Shown here: piece by piece, positions 24,399-34,200 of the stretch | Layout of the letters: each line of letters starts with the position of its first letter | Numbering within the stretch: position 1 is the first letter of the stretch | Assembly: GCA_011947345.1 (NCBI GenBank) | Contig: JAAVTG010000288.1 | Location: 1-60,241, forward strand | Length of the DNA stretch: 60,241 nt | Origin: Phytophthora quininea | Lineage: Eukaryota; Oomycota; Peronosporomycetes; Peronosporales; Peronosporaceae | Direction: 5' to 3' | The notes under the pieces: model-generated | What the model saw: only the letters and a program-made list of their open reading frames with translations | Told to the model about the DNA's origin: nothing | Databases searched by the model: none | Made by a program: the position numbers and the translations under genes

Positions 24399-24888
24399 GC
24401 GAAATGGTCGCTTGCAACACCACCAAACAGGTTAAGTGATTAACACCTACATTTCATCTCGTTTTCGCTCCAGGCTGCATAAAAAAATGTTTTTGAAAAT
24501 CACCGCGAAGGCTATGGGCTTGCTAGCGATTCCTCTATATTTTACCGTTCGTTGTTCTTAGACGAGTTGGTCATGCGAACAGGTTGTTTCCCATCCCAAC
24601 TAAAAATCTTAATCGACCGGCCACAACCACCGGGATTGCGGCGTTTGACACTGTTGCTGCTGCGTTGGACATGGCTTTGTCCTGGATTTCTACGCCGTTT
24701 ACGAAGACACGTACATCAACACTTCGGACGCATTCGATGCGGGCACCACCTTCCCGACCGCAATCACAAACTCGTACAAAACCCGCACCCCCAATCCCAG
24801 GAAATCGGACAGTGAAAATGTGGCGGTGTGTCCCAACTTGCAAGCCGGTTGTCCACCTTGCCACCCCCGGATTCCAGCGCTTCCTTCC
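24399..24888. other. Intergenic, nothing firmly recognised
   Basis: About 490 bases. A minus-strand open frame (24571-24864) and overlapping plus frames exist, but none shows a family or splice signal; probably composition-driven. Confidence 0.4.
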
Positions 24889-24897
24889 TCATTCTCG
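24889..24897 (+). promoter_or_regulatory. Oomycete initiator (INR-like) of the temptin-like gene
   Basis: TCATTCTCG lies about 50 bases before the ATG at 24943, the same spacing as at COG3. Confidence 0.45.
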
Positions 24898-24942
24898 AAC
24901 TCACCAGGCCGAGCGCACTTCGTCTTCTAACAACGTCTTCCG

Positions 24943-25539
24943 ATGCGTTCGACTCTCTCCATCGCTGTGGCTGCTGCTACGATTGCTACCGTGAATGCGC
25001 GAGCGACCTACGTGGCCCGCATTCCCAACGGCGACAACGTTTCCGGAGTTCAAGCGTTGGGTCACGTTGACCCAAACGGCGGCGGCGCCAACAATGAATT
25101 CGGCCTGAACTTTGAGGCCGCAGGAGAGTCGTGGACCACGGAATTCTGCCAGCTAGACTCGGACGGCGACGGCCAGACCAACGGCCAAGAACTCGGTGAC
25201 CCCTGCTGCGAGTGGGTCCAGGACTCGAACGCCGTTACGCGGTGGTCTGACGGTGTTTCCCACCCTGGCGACGCATCGTCCACGTCGGACGAATCGCTTT
25301 GGGCCGATATCACGTGCGGGTCCTCAACCTCAACCTCCAACACCAACACCACGACCACCACGGGCTCGGGTTCCACCACCGCAGCTGTCGGATCCAATTC
25401 CAACACTCCGGCCGCCGGACCAACCACCCAGGACGCTGCGACGCCGGGATCTGCGAGTTCAAGTGCGGCTTCGACGGTGACTCCGATGGTGTACTCTGCT
25501 ACAGGTGTCGTCCTGGCCGTGGCGACATACTTCTTGTAA
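24943..25539 (+). CDS. Secreted temptin-domain protein, probably GPI-anchored
   Basis: The 198-residue product starts with a cleavable signal peptide (MRSTLSIAVAAATIATVNA). Residues about 20-95 match the temptin Cys/Cys domain: YVARIPNGDNVSG, LGHVDPNGGGANNEFG, WTTEFCQLDSDGDGQTNG and ELGDPCCEW, with a Ca-loop-like DSDGDGQTNGQE. A Ser/Thr/Asn/Gly-rich stalk of about 65 residues follows, likely O-glycosylated. The last residues are hydrophobic (VYSATGVVLAVATYFL) after small residues, as in GPI-anchor signals. Temptin is a water-borne attractant of Aplysia; similar domains occur in secreted proteins of protists. Here a cell-surface role is inferred. Intact, single exon. Confidence 0.8.
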   Translation: MRSTLSIAVAAATIATVNARATYVARIPNGDNVSGVQALGHVDPNGGGANNEFGLNFEAAGESWTTEFCQLDSDGDGQTNGQELGDPCCEWVQDSNAVTRWSDGVSHPGDASSTSDESLWADITCGSSTSTSNTNTTTTTGSGSTTAAVGSNSNTPAAGPTTQDAATPGSASSSAASTVTPMVYSATGVVLAVATYFL

Positions 25540-25633
25540 ACACAAGACCATCATGACAACGTGCATTAGTAGATAAAACGATGGCAAACAAAGTTGATGC
25601 AATCTTGGCACTGAAAACGTTTCCATGAGCTGG

Positions 25634-26305
25634 TCAAAGCCCTGGCCCGATGTACATCAGAGTGAGAAAACTGGCCCCTGGAAGGCGGGAGCTGCATTCG
25701 ACAGATAACTTGGTGCTATCAACCACGCGCACGACATCCTCCAGGTGCATGTGGTTACCGGAATTGTAGCTGTCGTATTTGCCGGTATAGGCTCGCGATA
25801 TATGGCGACCGTGACTCGGTATATGCCAGGCTTCAAATGGCGAGTAATTCCATCTCCAGACGTGCTCTGGCGAGGTATCCAACTGCGATTAATGCCAATC
25901 CCTCTGATCCATAGGCTTCTAAGCGAGAACCTTGATCTTTGGGGAGACATTGGAATTCACGACCGTTTTTGTTGCTTTAAACATCAGGAGCTCCGATATC
26001 AGTGCTCTACGAGTTTTGGGATTCGTGTCCACCTTCTGCAGCTCGCCCTTCATTTCATTACCATTCGCCGACGTCGTAAGTGCTTTGACCCTTTCTCTCG
26101 ATTCGCCCATGTCCGACTTGAGATCGTCAATGCGGTCAAGCGAAAATGGATGCAGGACGAAAAAGTACTTCGTAACGCGCGAACGCTGCATCACCTAAAA
26201 TTTGAGCATCCGTTTTAGCAAAATCGACCCGTTCTGCGTTTGTGTCAGCGTTCGCAGAATATCTTTCGCGCTCTCAGTTGGCGCTTCTAACAGGCCACGA
26301 AAGCA
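25634..26305 (-). pseudogene. Family member E: 5'-truncated, decayed copy
   Basis: Only exon 3 remains. It begins at 26305 after a TAG acceptor with CFRGLLEAPTESAKDIL, has a weak VERID-type motif (SLDRIDDLKSDM) near 26130, and a fragmented C1q-like end (LKPGIYRVTVAIY, then SFLTLMYIGPGL) in different frames. The coiled coil is shortened and several stops intervene. No head exons exist upstream: the next 80 bases run into the 3' end of the Crinkler-zinc-finger gene. Unlike its relatives this copy needs more than one added base per break, so it looks genuinely dead. Confidence 0.65.
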
Positions 26306-26384
26306 CTACGAGGCAAACAACATCAGTGTGTATCGCGCAGTCGCCATGGTTGAATATAATGAAATGACGGTTTTGAATGGGAGG

Positions 26385-27455
26385 CTACAATGACAGTTCC
26401 TGACTAGGGTGGGGTCTCTCTTCAGCATTCTGTTTGTAGTCCTTAATCAAGCGGTACAGCATAGATGGCTTGCCCTTGGCATCGATACCATCAATCTCCA
26501 TCAAACTGCGCATGACACTGGCGTATCCTTGCATGGCGGCAGCTTTAAACCCGCGCAACTGTACAATTTGGCGACTGTTGGGGTCAGGATTCCCAATTCC
26601 AGAGCAACCTGGAACGTGCTCCAAGTTCATGTTGGAAATGTACCACAAGTCTGTTGGAACGTGCGATAGCTTAGTTTTCCGCTTTTTGCTACGGCAAACA
26701 CTGGGTCGCTTCCTAGCCAGCCAAACCGACCACCCACACGGTATTTCGCTGCCGTCAGCACTCTTGCCACTGCCGGAACAAGTCATCTTCCTCAGAGAGC
26801 CAGAACTATCGATGTGAACTCCAAAATCCTGATTTAATGCGTAGTCTTGGATGAAATGTGTGGACGTGGCCCTGTCGGGAAAATAGTCGTGCAGGACCAA
26901 TTTGTCTCGGCCATACAGCTGCATCAAATTAACGCGTGACGGAATTGCATCGGCAGAGCTGGGTGCAACGTCTGCCTCGAAGCTTGGGGCTTCAAAGGAT
27001 GCTTCTTCCTCGTCCTGTTCGTTGTGGCCCGAACTGATCCTATCCGGATTTGTTGAGGTAATGACTGATAAAGCTCCTTCTTGGCTCCTTTGTGGCTCTG
27101 GAGTCTGCACCAGCACATGGATCTGTCTGGATTGAGGCGCTGGTAAATGTTTCTCTTGGATCAACTCTCTAATTTCGTACGTAGCGTCGAGTTCTTCTTG
27201 ATCCATCAACGTCTTGATAAATGTGGGGACAAGTCCCTGTTTCAGTTCAGTGGAGGGAAGCCATACATTGTTTATCGCGGCGAACCACAACAGCAAGTCC
27301 CGCGCGTCGCACTGGACTGCGGACGCGATCTCCTGCTTGATGGCCTTCTTCAGGTCGCCTACGAGGTCGCTGCCGTCGATAGACACCGGGAACGCGCTCC
27401 CATCGACGTGCAGAAGGCCTTGTTTGGGCTGAATCACCACACACAGCAGCTTCAT
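26385..27455 (-). CDS. Crinkler N-terminus fused to transposase-type zinc finger (copy 1, intact)
   Basis: An intact 356-residue frame. Residues 1-60 are a CRN ubiquitin-like start (MKLLCVVIQ.., LVGDLKKAIKQEI) with LLLWFAA at 54-60 in place of LFLAK. The DWL-like segment ends in QIHVLV (111-116), the classic CRN boundary. After an acidic linker, residues about 195-290 hold FIQDYALNQDF followed by Cys226, Cys240, His280 and Cys284 around CGWSVWLARK and WYISNMNLEHVPGC. This fits the C-x-C..H-x-C zinc finger of FAR1/MULE-type transposases (WRKY-GCM1 group). The basic stretch RSKKRKTK may be a nuclear signal. I infer a DNA-binding effector or a domesticated transposase fusion. No signal peptide is obvious. 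Confidence 0.75.
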   Translation of the reverse strand: MKLLCVVIQPKQGLLHVDGSAFPVSIDGSDLVGDLKKAIKQEIASAVQCDARDLLLWFAAINNVWLPSTELKQGLVPTFIKTLMDQEELDATYEIRELIQEKHLPAPQSRQIHVLVQTPEPQRSQEGALSVITSTNPDRISSGHNEQDEEEASFEAPSFEADVAPSSADAIPSRVNLMQLYGRDKLVLHDYFPDRATSTHFIQDYALNQDFGVHIDSSGSLRKMTCSGSGKSADGSEIPCGWSVWLARKRPSVCRSKKRKTKLSHVPTDLWYISNMNLEHVPGCSGIGNPDPNSRQIVQLRGFKAAAMQGYASVMRSLMEIDGIDAKGKPSMLYRLIKDYKQNAEERPHPSQELSL

Positions 27456-27792
27456 TGCTCTCCCGGAAATATTTTGTAAATGCCAGGATGCTATAAATAT
27501 TATACCCTTTTTATCAAATCTTTCTAAGCAAGAACATAAACACTGCTATCTCGTCTCCAGCGGAAACATCTCGCGAGGTCTCTCCAGTTGTAACTTGGCT
27601 GCGTCATGTTCGCTACATTGCATATTTTCCTGGCCAAGAGCGAATTAAGAGGTCTCGGATATAGATGCAAAGTAAATCGCAAGATTGTTTTTTTCTGCTG
27701 CTGTTACCTTCCGACGTTGTTTATGGCTCCTGACTTTTAGCGTGTGACGCAATAGCCAACTAGTGCGCTAATTCTGCCATTTGTGGGTTGAG
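27456..27792. other. Intergenic: 5' flank of Crinkler copy 1 and 3' flank of member F
   Basis: About 340 bases holding the upstream region of the Crinkler-zinc-finger gene; AT-rich near 27490-27540. Nothing else seen. Confidence 0.45.
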
Positions 27793-28946
27793 CTACTTGG
27801 CCAGTCGAACCAGCGTCAGGAAACTCGTCTTCACCAGAGTGAGGTAAGACGATGATTGACCATGCCCATACTGGATGGAAATCTTGGTGGTCTCTTCCAC
27901 GGATGCTGTGCAGTCCAAGTGGGTAGATGTTTGGTAGCCCTGAGCATACCCGACAAAGGCAGACTGGATGCAGTCGCCGTCTTTCATGAGTTGAATACAA
28001 CCGTTGTATTCGTTGGGCGTACAGTTCACGATGGCTGAGATGCGATACGTGCCAGGCGTCAGGTTGCTAATGGTGCTACCAATAATTACAGGAGATTCTG
28101 GCCCCACTTTCTCCCAAACAAGATTGTTCCCTCCATCTTTCTTGCTTCAGCATGAGCTACAAGGTATTCACCACGTTCCTTGATCTCAGCTTCCAATCTC
28201 GCTATCTTCGCGTCACGACTTTTCAGATCTTGTCGAAGCAGTTTGATTCCCTCGTCTATCTCTTCCTTCAACTGACAGACAGCCGTATCGCCACGCAAAG
28301 ACGCTTCTTTCAGATCACGCAGCCTCGACTCCAAAACATCGATTCGCTCCACTGAAATCGGCTCCATCGTGAAAGAGTAACTCACTTCACGCGATCGAAG
28401 CAAGGCTCGGAATTCCATTAAGATCTCCAGACGGAATGTGTCTCCCTGGATTCTCTTGAAAGCACGTGGGAGGTTGTCAACGCACTCTCCACCTGCTTCG
28501 AGTAATTCCCGAAAGCACTACGTCGCCAAGAAAGTGATAGTAATTCAGGCAGCTATCCCACAGAAGACGGAAGTAATGAGTATCCCACCTCAGTGTAGTC
28601 GACCACTGTCGCGTTGGGAATGGCGTTGGTGACGTCGACGTACTCGTCGAGGCTCAAGTCGGCCGTTCTCCTGTAACAAACACTATTAGGACAATAGCAG
28701 ACAGTAGAGAGTTGAAAAAGACATAACCTACCACTGCTTTTTGCTGTCGCAGTCTTCGAGCCAAATGCGGAGCTTCTCGTCCTTCATCGTGAGCGAGTAG
28801 CGGTAGGTCGGGGCGGGGGACGCAGCGAAGACTGTCGAGCCTTCGAACTCAAGGAAGTCACTCGCAGCAGCCTCTGCCTGAAGGCTCGGAGCGTCTGCGG
28901 CAGGCTCCATCTCGTTCGTTCTCTCCGGTGGCATCTTGGATTTCAT
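27793..28946 (-). CDS. Family member F: head-coiled coil-C1q-like protein
   Basis: Exons 28946-28732, 28670-28589 and 28517-27793. Exon 1 is almost identical to that of member C and intact (TYRYSLTMKDEKLRIWLED, QW end). Exon 2 encodes LSLDEYVDVTNAIPNATVVDYTE. Exon 3 has ISVERIDVLESRLRDLKEAS, a Lys/Glu coiled coil very like member D, and a C1q-like end (LTPGTYRISAIVN, CIQLMKDGDCIQSAF, TSFLTLVRLAK). The frame breaks once near 28110 and is cured by one added A. F therefore joins a C-type first exon to a D-type remainder. Divergent from member G over 161 bases. Confidence 0.68.
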
Positions 28947-30240
28947 AGAAGCATCTTGAGCGGACGTAAAAACATTATGTTGCGCAGCAACTTACAACTT
29001 CAACTGGAGCAAGTTGACGAGCAAAGTCCTGAGGAAAACTCGTGGACATAGATTGATACCTGTCGCTAGTGGTCATTTCAGAATTCGCAGAGAGCCAGGC
29101 GCTTGCTATGGCCGAGACCAAGTCGGATGCCATCCAAGCCCAGGCGCTTGCTACTGCGGCGCCACTATCAGCCACCGAGTTCGTGTCTCTCTCGTCGAAG
29201 CCTCCTGTGACATCGGAGCTGCTTGAATTTGAAGGAACGACGTGTTTCACGTCGTCGCCATTGACAACCTACCGCTACACGCTATCTCTCAAGAACGAAA
29301 AGCTGTGCATTTGGTTCGAGGACTGCGACAGCAAAAAGCAGTGGTGAGTTCGTCGCACTTGTGTTCACTCGATACTGTAGCTTGACTTTGATCGAGCGAT
29401 TCGTTGCAGGTGTGTGAATGATCTGAGCCTTGAGGAATACGTCGCCTTGAACAACTCCATCCCGGATGCCACAACCCCCAGCTACGTCGAGGTAAGCGGC
29501 GAAGACCTTCTAATCTAGCTTGTCTGAGCGATATTGCCGACACATCCATCCACTATTTGTAGTATTTCCACGAGCTGCTGGGCAAAGATGCGAGCGACGG
29601 CAGTGAAATCCCACGAACTTTCGGGAGAACCAAGGACGACACCTTTCGTCTCGAGATCACGATGGAGTTCCAAGTGCTGGCCCGGGCCCACGTTGCCATG
29701 TATTCGTTCGTTATGGAACCGGTTGCAGTGGAGCGCATCGACGTGCTGGAGTCGAGAATGCGAGATCTGCAAGAAACACTGCAGGCTCTTCGTTTGAATG
29801 GCAACGGGGTCAAACTGTGCACGATGTGCAACGGGAGGCAAACTGTGGAGCGGAGTTGGTGGACTGTGAGCAGTTGGTGTCGGACTTGCGCGACGACAGT
29901 ACGTCTCTGTGGAAGGAGAAACCTTGTCCGATCGTCATTCAAGCTGAAGCCACGAAAAGAATTGGGAGCACAGTTATCTGGGATCAAGTTGGCTCTGGGG
30001 ACAACATGAGTGGCGTGGATGGAGTGATCAGATGTTTGACGCCTGGGGTGTACCAAGTGACGGCGACGTTGAATTGCCCCGAGTCCTCTAGCAGCAACAA
30101 CATTTGGCTGTCGAAAGGTGTCAAGCGGATCCAAATGGCTCGAGGACGCAGCAACCTCAACACGACCCTCGTCTGCATCACACGTGTGGATGAAGGCGAC
30201 GAATTGTCTATCGGATGCAACTTCAATCTGTCGGAAACCA
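28728..30240. repeat. Right arm of large inverted duplication (exon 1 of member F plus member G)
   Basis: Reverse counterpart of 20518-22063. The arm is interrupted at its far end by the copia element and resumes for 37 bases at 35592-35628. Beyond G's stop codon the similarity to the B flank stops almost at once. Confidence 0.8.
30236..30240. repeat. Target-site duplication, left copy (AACCA)
   Basis: AACCA flanks the element here and again at 35592-35596. Because the element edge shares an A, AAACC (30235-30239) is equally compatible; AACCA is preferred because it gives the LTR a canonical TGTTGG start on minus. Confidence 0.8.
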
Positions 30241-30456
30241 TCTTGGAAAACAGCGGCGCAACACACGAGGTTAGATGTACGACAACTAACTTGTTTTGTT
30301 TGGGCTCCAGATTCTGACTGACCTTTCGCCTTCTCCTACTCCTACTCCTACTTCTGGATCTTGGCTACCTACTGTGTCCCAGTAGTTCTGTCCAGCTTAT
30401 ATGCACGGTGCTTCACAGCACACCTTCAGCCTGGCGAAGTGCTCTGTATTCCAACA
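30241..30456 (-). repeat. 3' LTR of copia element
   Basis: 216 bases, identical to 35376-35591. On minus it starts TGTTGGAATA and ends CCAAGA. It contains a short CTCCTA trinucleotide-type tract. Confidence 0.92.
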
Positions 30457-30466
30457 CTCCTCCTTT
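30457..30466 (-). other. Polypurine tract
   Basis: On minus, AAAGGAGGAG directly precedes the 3' LTR, where plus-strand DNA synthesis of an LTR element is primed. Confidence 0.75.
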
Positions 30467-30529
30467 GACGTGACTTTCTTGCTCCACGCAGAAAAGCTCG
30501 TCAACTCGTTCCGTTACCATCATTTTCAC

Positions 30530-31227
30530 TTAAACCCTTATCATTCCAATCCGTTCCGACAACTCCTCAAAGCGCTGCTTGGCGAGAGGCTTCGTGAATA
30601 AATCCGCAGGATTATCTACCGACTTCACTTTGAGCATATACAGCTCGTTTTTCTTTACTTGTTCTCTCACATAATGCCATTTTAGTTCAATGTGCCTAGT
30701 ACGGCGCCCGAATGTCGGATTCGTTGCCATAATGTACGAAGATTGGTTGTCAACACCCAGAGTTATCTTTCGCTTCATCTCCGGCAAAAGTTCATCCAAA
30801 ATGTTCATTAAAGCTTTCCCTTCCATTGCTGCTTCACATGCAGCGACGTACTCAGCCTCCGCGGTTGATTGCGCTACAATTGTTTGTCTTCGAGATGCCC
30901 ACGACACTGCTCCACCCATCAAGGTAAACACGAAACCTGTTGTGCTTTTTCGAGTGTCTACATCATTTGCCCAATCGCTATCCGAGTGTCCCTCAAGGTG
31001 TAGTCCAATGTCCAATTGTTTTCTCTTTTGATACGTTATTCCCTTGCTAACAGTTCCAATCAGGTAGCGCATTACGCGCTTCAGCGCTCCAACATGCTGC
31101 TCAGTGGGGTGTTCCACGAATCGGCTTAACTGCCCTACAACAAACATCAGGTCCGGCCGCGTAGCAGTCACCAGATACATGAGACCACCAATCGCCTCTC
31201 GATACGGTACAATACCCTGTTTGTGCT
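30530..31227 (-). CDS. pol: copia pol: RNase H and C-terminal region
   Basis: Starts after the third frame break with REAIGGLMYLVTATRPDL, the usual copia segment after the RT domain. It continues to the RNase H-like motifs GHSDSDWANDVDTRKSTTG, VSWASRRQTIVAQSTAEAEY, VDNQSS and a HIELKWHYVREQV segment, and ends shortly before the polypurine tract with VDNPADLFTKPLAKQRF. All acidic catalytic positions I can identify are present. It is part of the same polyprotein as the upstream RT piece. Confidence 0.85.
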
Positions 31228-32906
31228 GGCAATTCCCATCTTTTCATGCTCACACTTCTTCAATTTTATTGTTGTTTCCATTGGAATTCCACATTTATTA
31301 GATTCACCTTTCTTGAGTCCAAACTTCTCGCATAACTTCAAAGCATACTCCTCCTGGTCGACAGTGATGTCCTTCTCAGTCTGACACACACGAATTCCTA
31401 AGTAGTTCTCCAGTAAACCCATGTCCTTGAAGCCGTAAGTCTTCTCTAGTCCAGCAAAGAATTCACATTTGAATTCCTCGCAGTTAGTAGTGCAAATCAC
31501 ATCGTCAACGTATAGCAGGACAAATGCCATAACATCATCACGCGCGTAGAAATAGAGACACGGTTCTGTTTTGCACTGCATGAAGCCTTGTTCCTTCATG
31601 TGTTTGTCAATCTCCTCATTCCACTCTCGCCCTGACTGTTTCAAGCCGTAGAGAGCTTGATCTACCCTGAAAACGCCATCGTCGGAGGGAAACCCGTCGA
31701 TGTTCCTGATGTACTGCTTGATTTTTAACTTCGCATTTAGGTATGCGTTGTTAACATCTCCTGACCATAACTCCCACCCGAGTGCACATGCAAGTGCAAG
31801 TATCATACGCACCGTTGATAGTCGTGCTACTGGTGAGAACGTTTCTTCGAAATCAACACCTGCAACTTGCTTGAATCCTTTTGCTACAATGCGCGCCCGA
31901 AATCTAGTGATATTGCCACAGCTATCGGTTTTTACATCGTATACCCACTTAGTGTCGATAACATGCTGTCCTTCTGGCAACTGTGCAATCAATGTCAGCA
32001 CACCCTTGTCTCGAAGAGCTTGCATCTCGTGCTCCATTGCTGCTTTCCACTCGTCTGCTTGTGGAGATCGCATTGCTTGACGAAACGTGCGAGGTATCTT
32101 CACATCTGATGCCTGCCACTTTCTGCCTGGCATGGTCGGCCGCAACGTGGCGTTCATCACGTAGTCTTCTAGGTACTTTGGTGTCCTGTGCTCTCGTTTT
32201 GGTCGCTTCAGTTCACGCGGCTCAAAGCGCTGCTTCTTACTATCCTCTCTACGATCGACAGATGGCTCGCGATCACGTTTCTCAAAGTACTTGGGTGTCT
32301 CGCTAAGCTCCCGCATTTGGTTCAGCAGTTCTAGATCTTGATTAATTATTGATCGTTCATTCTGCCCAAGTTCCCACGTCTCGATGTCCATTCTCTCTGG
32401 TTGATGATCAACAGCAACTATCTCAGCGGCAGTATCTCCATCTTCGCTAAAAGCGTCATCTTCAACAGGACTGTCGTCAATAAAATCGTTCAGACCGTGG
32501 TTGTCTATGTTATCGTCTTGGTCTTCCTGTTCTGGGGCGTCTGCTGGTCTCTCATCAGCAGTGGCTTCTCCGTTATCGTCACTCTCAACGTCGAACGTCT
32601 CACTGTCATCATTATGTAGGTCGATTTTCTCCCCGTCTTCTTCGCTGCTGCTGCAGCTAACAGCATCCATGGAGTTACTAATGTCAACGCCGTTGACATT
32701 TTCTCCAGCGTCTTCAACTTCATTTTCTGCGGTGTCTGTCACCTGGCGCAGAAACACTCGCGTCTGCATCAATGACGGCTCATCTGTTTCATTTTCATTA
32801 TCGCCAATGCTCATTTGCTCATCTTCGACCATTTCGTCCTGAGCGTCATCATCACTCGTTCTCGACAGCATGTCATCGTCCGAGCTTTCGTCGCTATCAC
32901 TATCTC
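31168..32906 (-). CDS. pol: copia pol: reverse transcriptase
   Basis: A long acidic linker leads into the RVT_2 reverse transcriptase: WVYDVKTDSCGNITRFRARI, VAKGFKQVAGVDFEETFSPV, WSGDVNNAYLNAKL and the catalytic LLYVDDVICTT. KQSGREWNEEID and LGIRVCQTEKDITVDQ follow. The frame is entered from the integrase piece through a break at a C4 run (32906-32909) and is left near 31233. Confidence 0.88.
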
Positions 32907-34200
32907 CCCTTCAACATCGTCGTGTTGATCTGCTATCCACGTAACTACAGAGGCTGGCAACGCGTTTCGATCTCGATATAAAATGTCTTCGTTCACTCGT
33001 ACCGTGTACACCACCCGCGCCGTATGATATTGCGGAAAATACACCTTCGTGCCAATATTTTCCTCCGAGTATCCCAGCAGAAATCCTACATCACTAGTAT
33101 CTGCCATCTTGGGCCTCAAGTCCTTCGGTATGTGTGCATACGTCAGTGCTCCAAAAGTGCGGATGCGATGCACGTCGGGCTTCTTCCCGTAGAACAACTC
33201 GTACGGTGTTCGCGTCGTACTTTTACAAAGCACTCGGTTGCGAACAAAGCTGGCGTTTCTCAATGCATCCGGCCAAAAGCTAAGCGGTAGTCCTGAATGA
33301 CTCAGCATGGTCTTCATTGTGTTCCGCAAGGTTTGAATTGCGCGCTCTGCATAGTTTACCGACGACCCGCCGGGAGCCACCGTAATGGGCTGGATTCCAT
33401 GTTCGGCACACCAGCGCCGCACGTCCTGGTTCACAAATTCACTGCCACTATCAGAAAATATTTTCTTCACAGGAAGTGAGAGCTGTCTCTCTGCCCATGC
33501 AACATATTCCATCAGTCGGCTGCAGGCTTCAGTTTTATTTGTCAGCATGTACACAGTCGTCCACCGTGAATATCCGTCCACAATAACTAGTACATGTGAA
33601 AATCGTGTTCGATTCTTTCGTCCGGGATCCATCAGATCGACGAAGATGGCCTCATTTGGTTTCTGGAAATCGCGTTCAAACTGCGACTCACGTTTCGCTC
33701 TCTTTTGCTTTGTAATTTCGCAGGTCCCGCATGATGGAAGGTCTCGAGTCTTCAAAAGCATGCCATGTACCAACTCTTTGTCCACCATTTGCTTCAGATG
33801 CTGTGCGCAGGTGTGGCTGAGTCTTGCATGCCACGTCTTAATCCCCGCAACTCCATCTGCCACCGTGAAGTTTGCCATTGTACCGTTTTCTCCTGGCCCT
33901 GGCTCCTCCTCGATCCATGCGTTGTGTGCCTCAAAGGTCCACACATTGTTTTCGCTCACGTTGCTTCGTAACACTAATTCACTGTCACGAAACAGTTTGC
34001 ATTCACCAGTCTTTTCATTTTTCTTCTCAATGAAGCCTTGTTTTCTTGCTTGACCAACAGAGAATAAATTCCAGTTCGCGTTGGGCACGTATGCCACATC
34101 CTCCACGAAGATAGTCGTCAAAGTACCGTCGCCAATATCTGTAGACAACGCAATGACCCCAGATCCACGTGCACTTGATTGGATGTCATTGGCAAACCCT
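32811..34200 (-). CDS. pol: copia pol: integrase
   Basis: Shows the GAG-pre-integrase zinc motif (WHARLSHTCAQHLKQ with later CGTCEITKQKR), then the catalytic core with IFVDLMDPG, IFSDSGSEFVNQ and VNYAERAIQTLRN as the three acidic sites, and the copia-type end TPYELFYGKKPDVHRIRTFG. The piece begins after the first frame break near 34201. Confidence 0.88.

Noticed and set aside
24571..24864. Minus-strand 97-codon frame upstream of the temptin-like gene
   Set aside because: No family resemblance, overlaps other open frames of similar quality, and lies where promoters are expected.
29553..30266. 237-codon minus-strand frame opposite member G
   Set aside because: Antisense of exon 3 of G; the same shadow appears opposite B. 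The splice sites and protein conservation are on the plus strand.
33385..34053. 222-codon plus-strand frame inside the copia element
   Set aside because: Antisense of the integrase region; no similarity and no start context.
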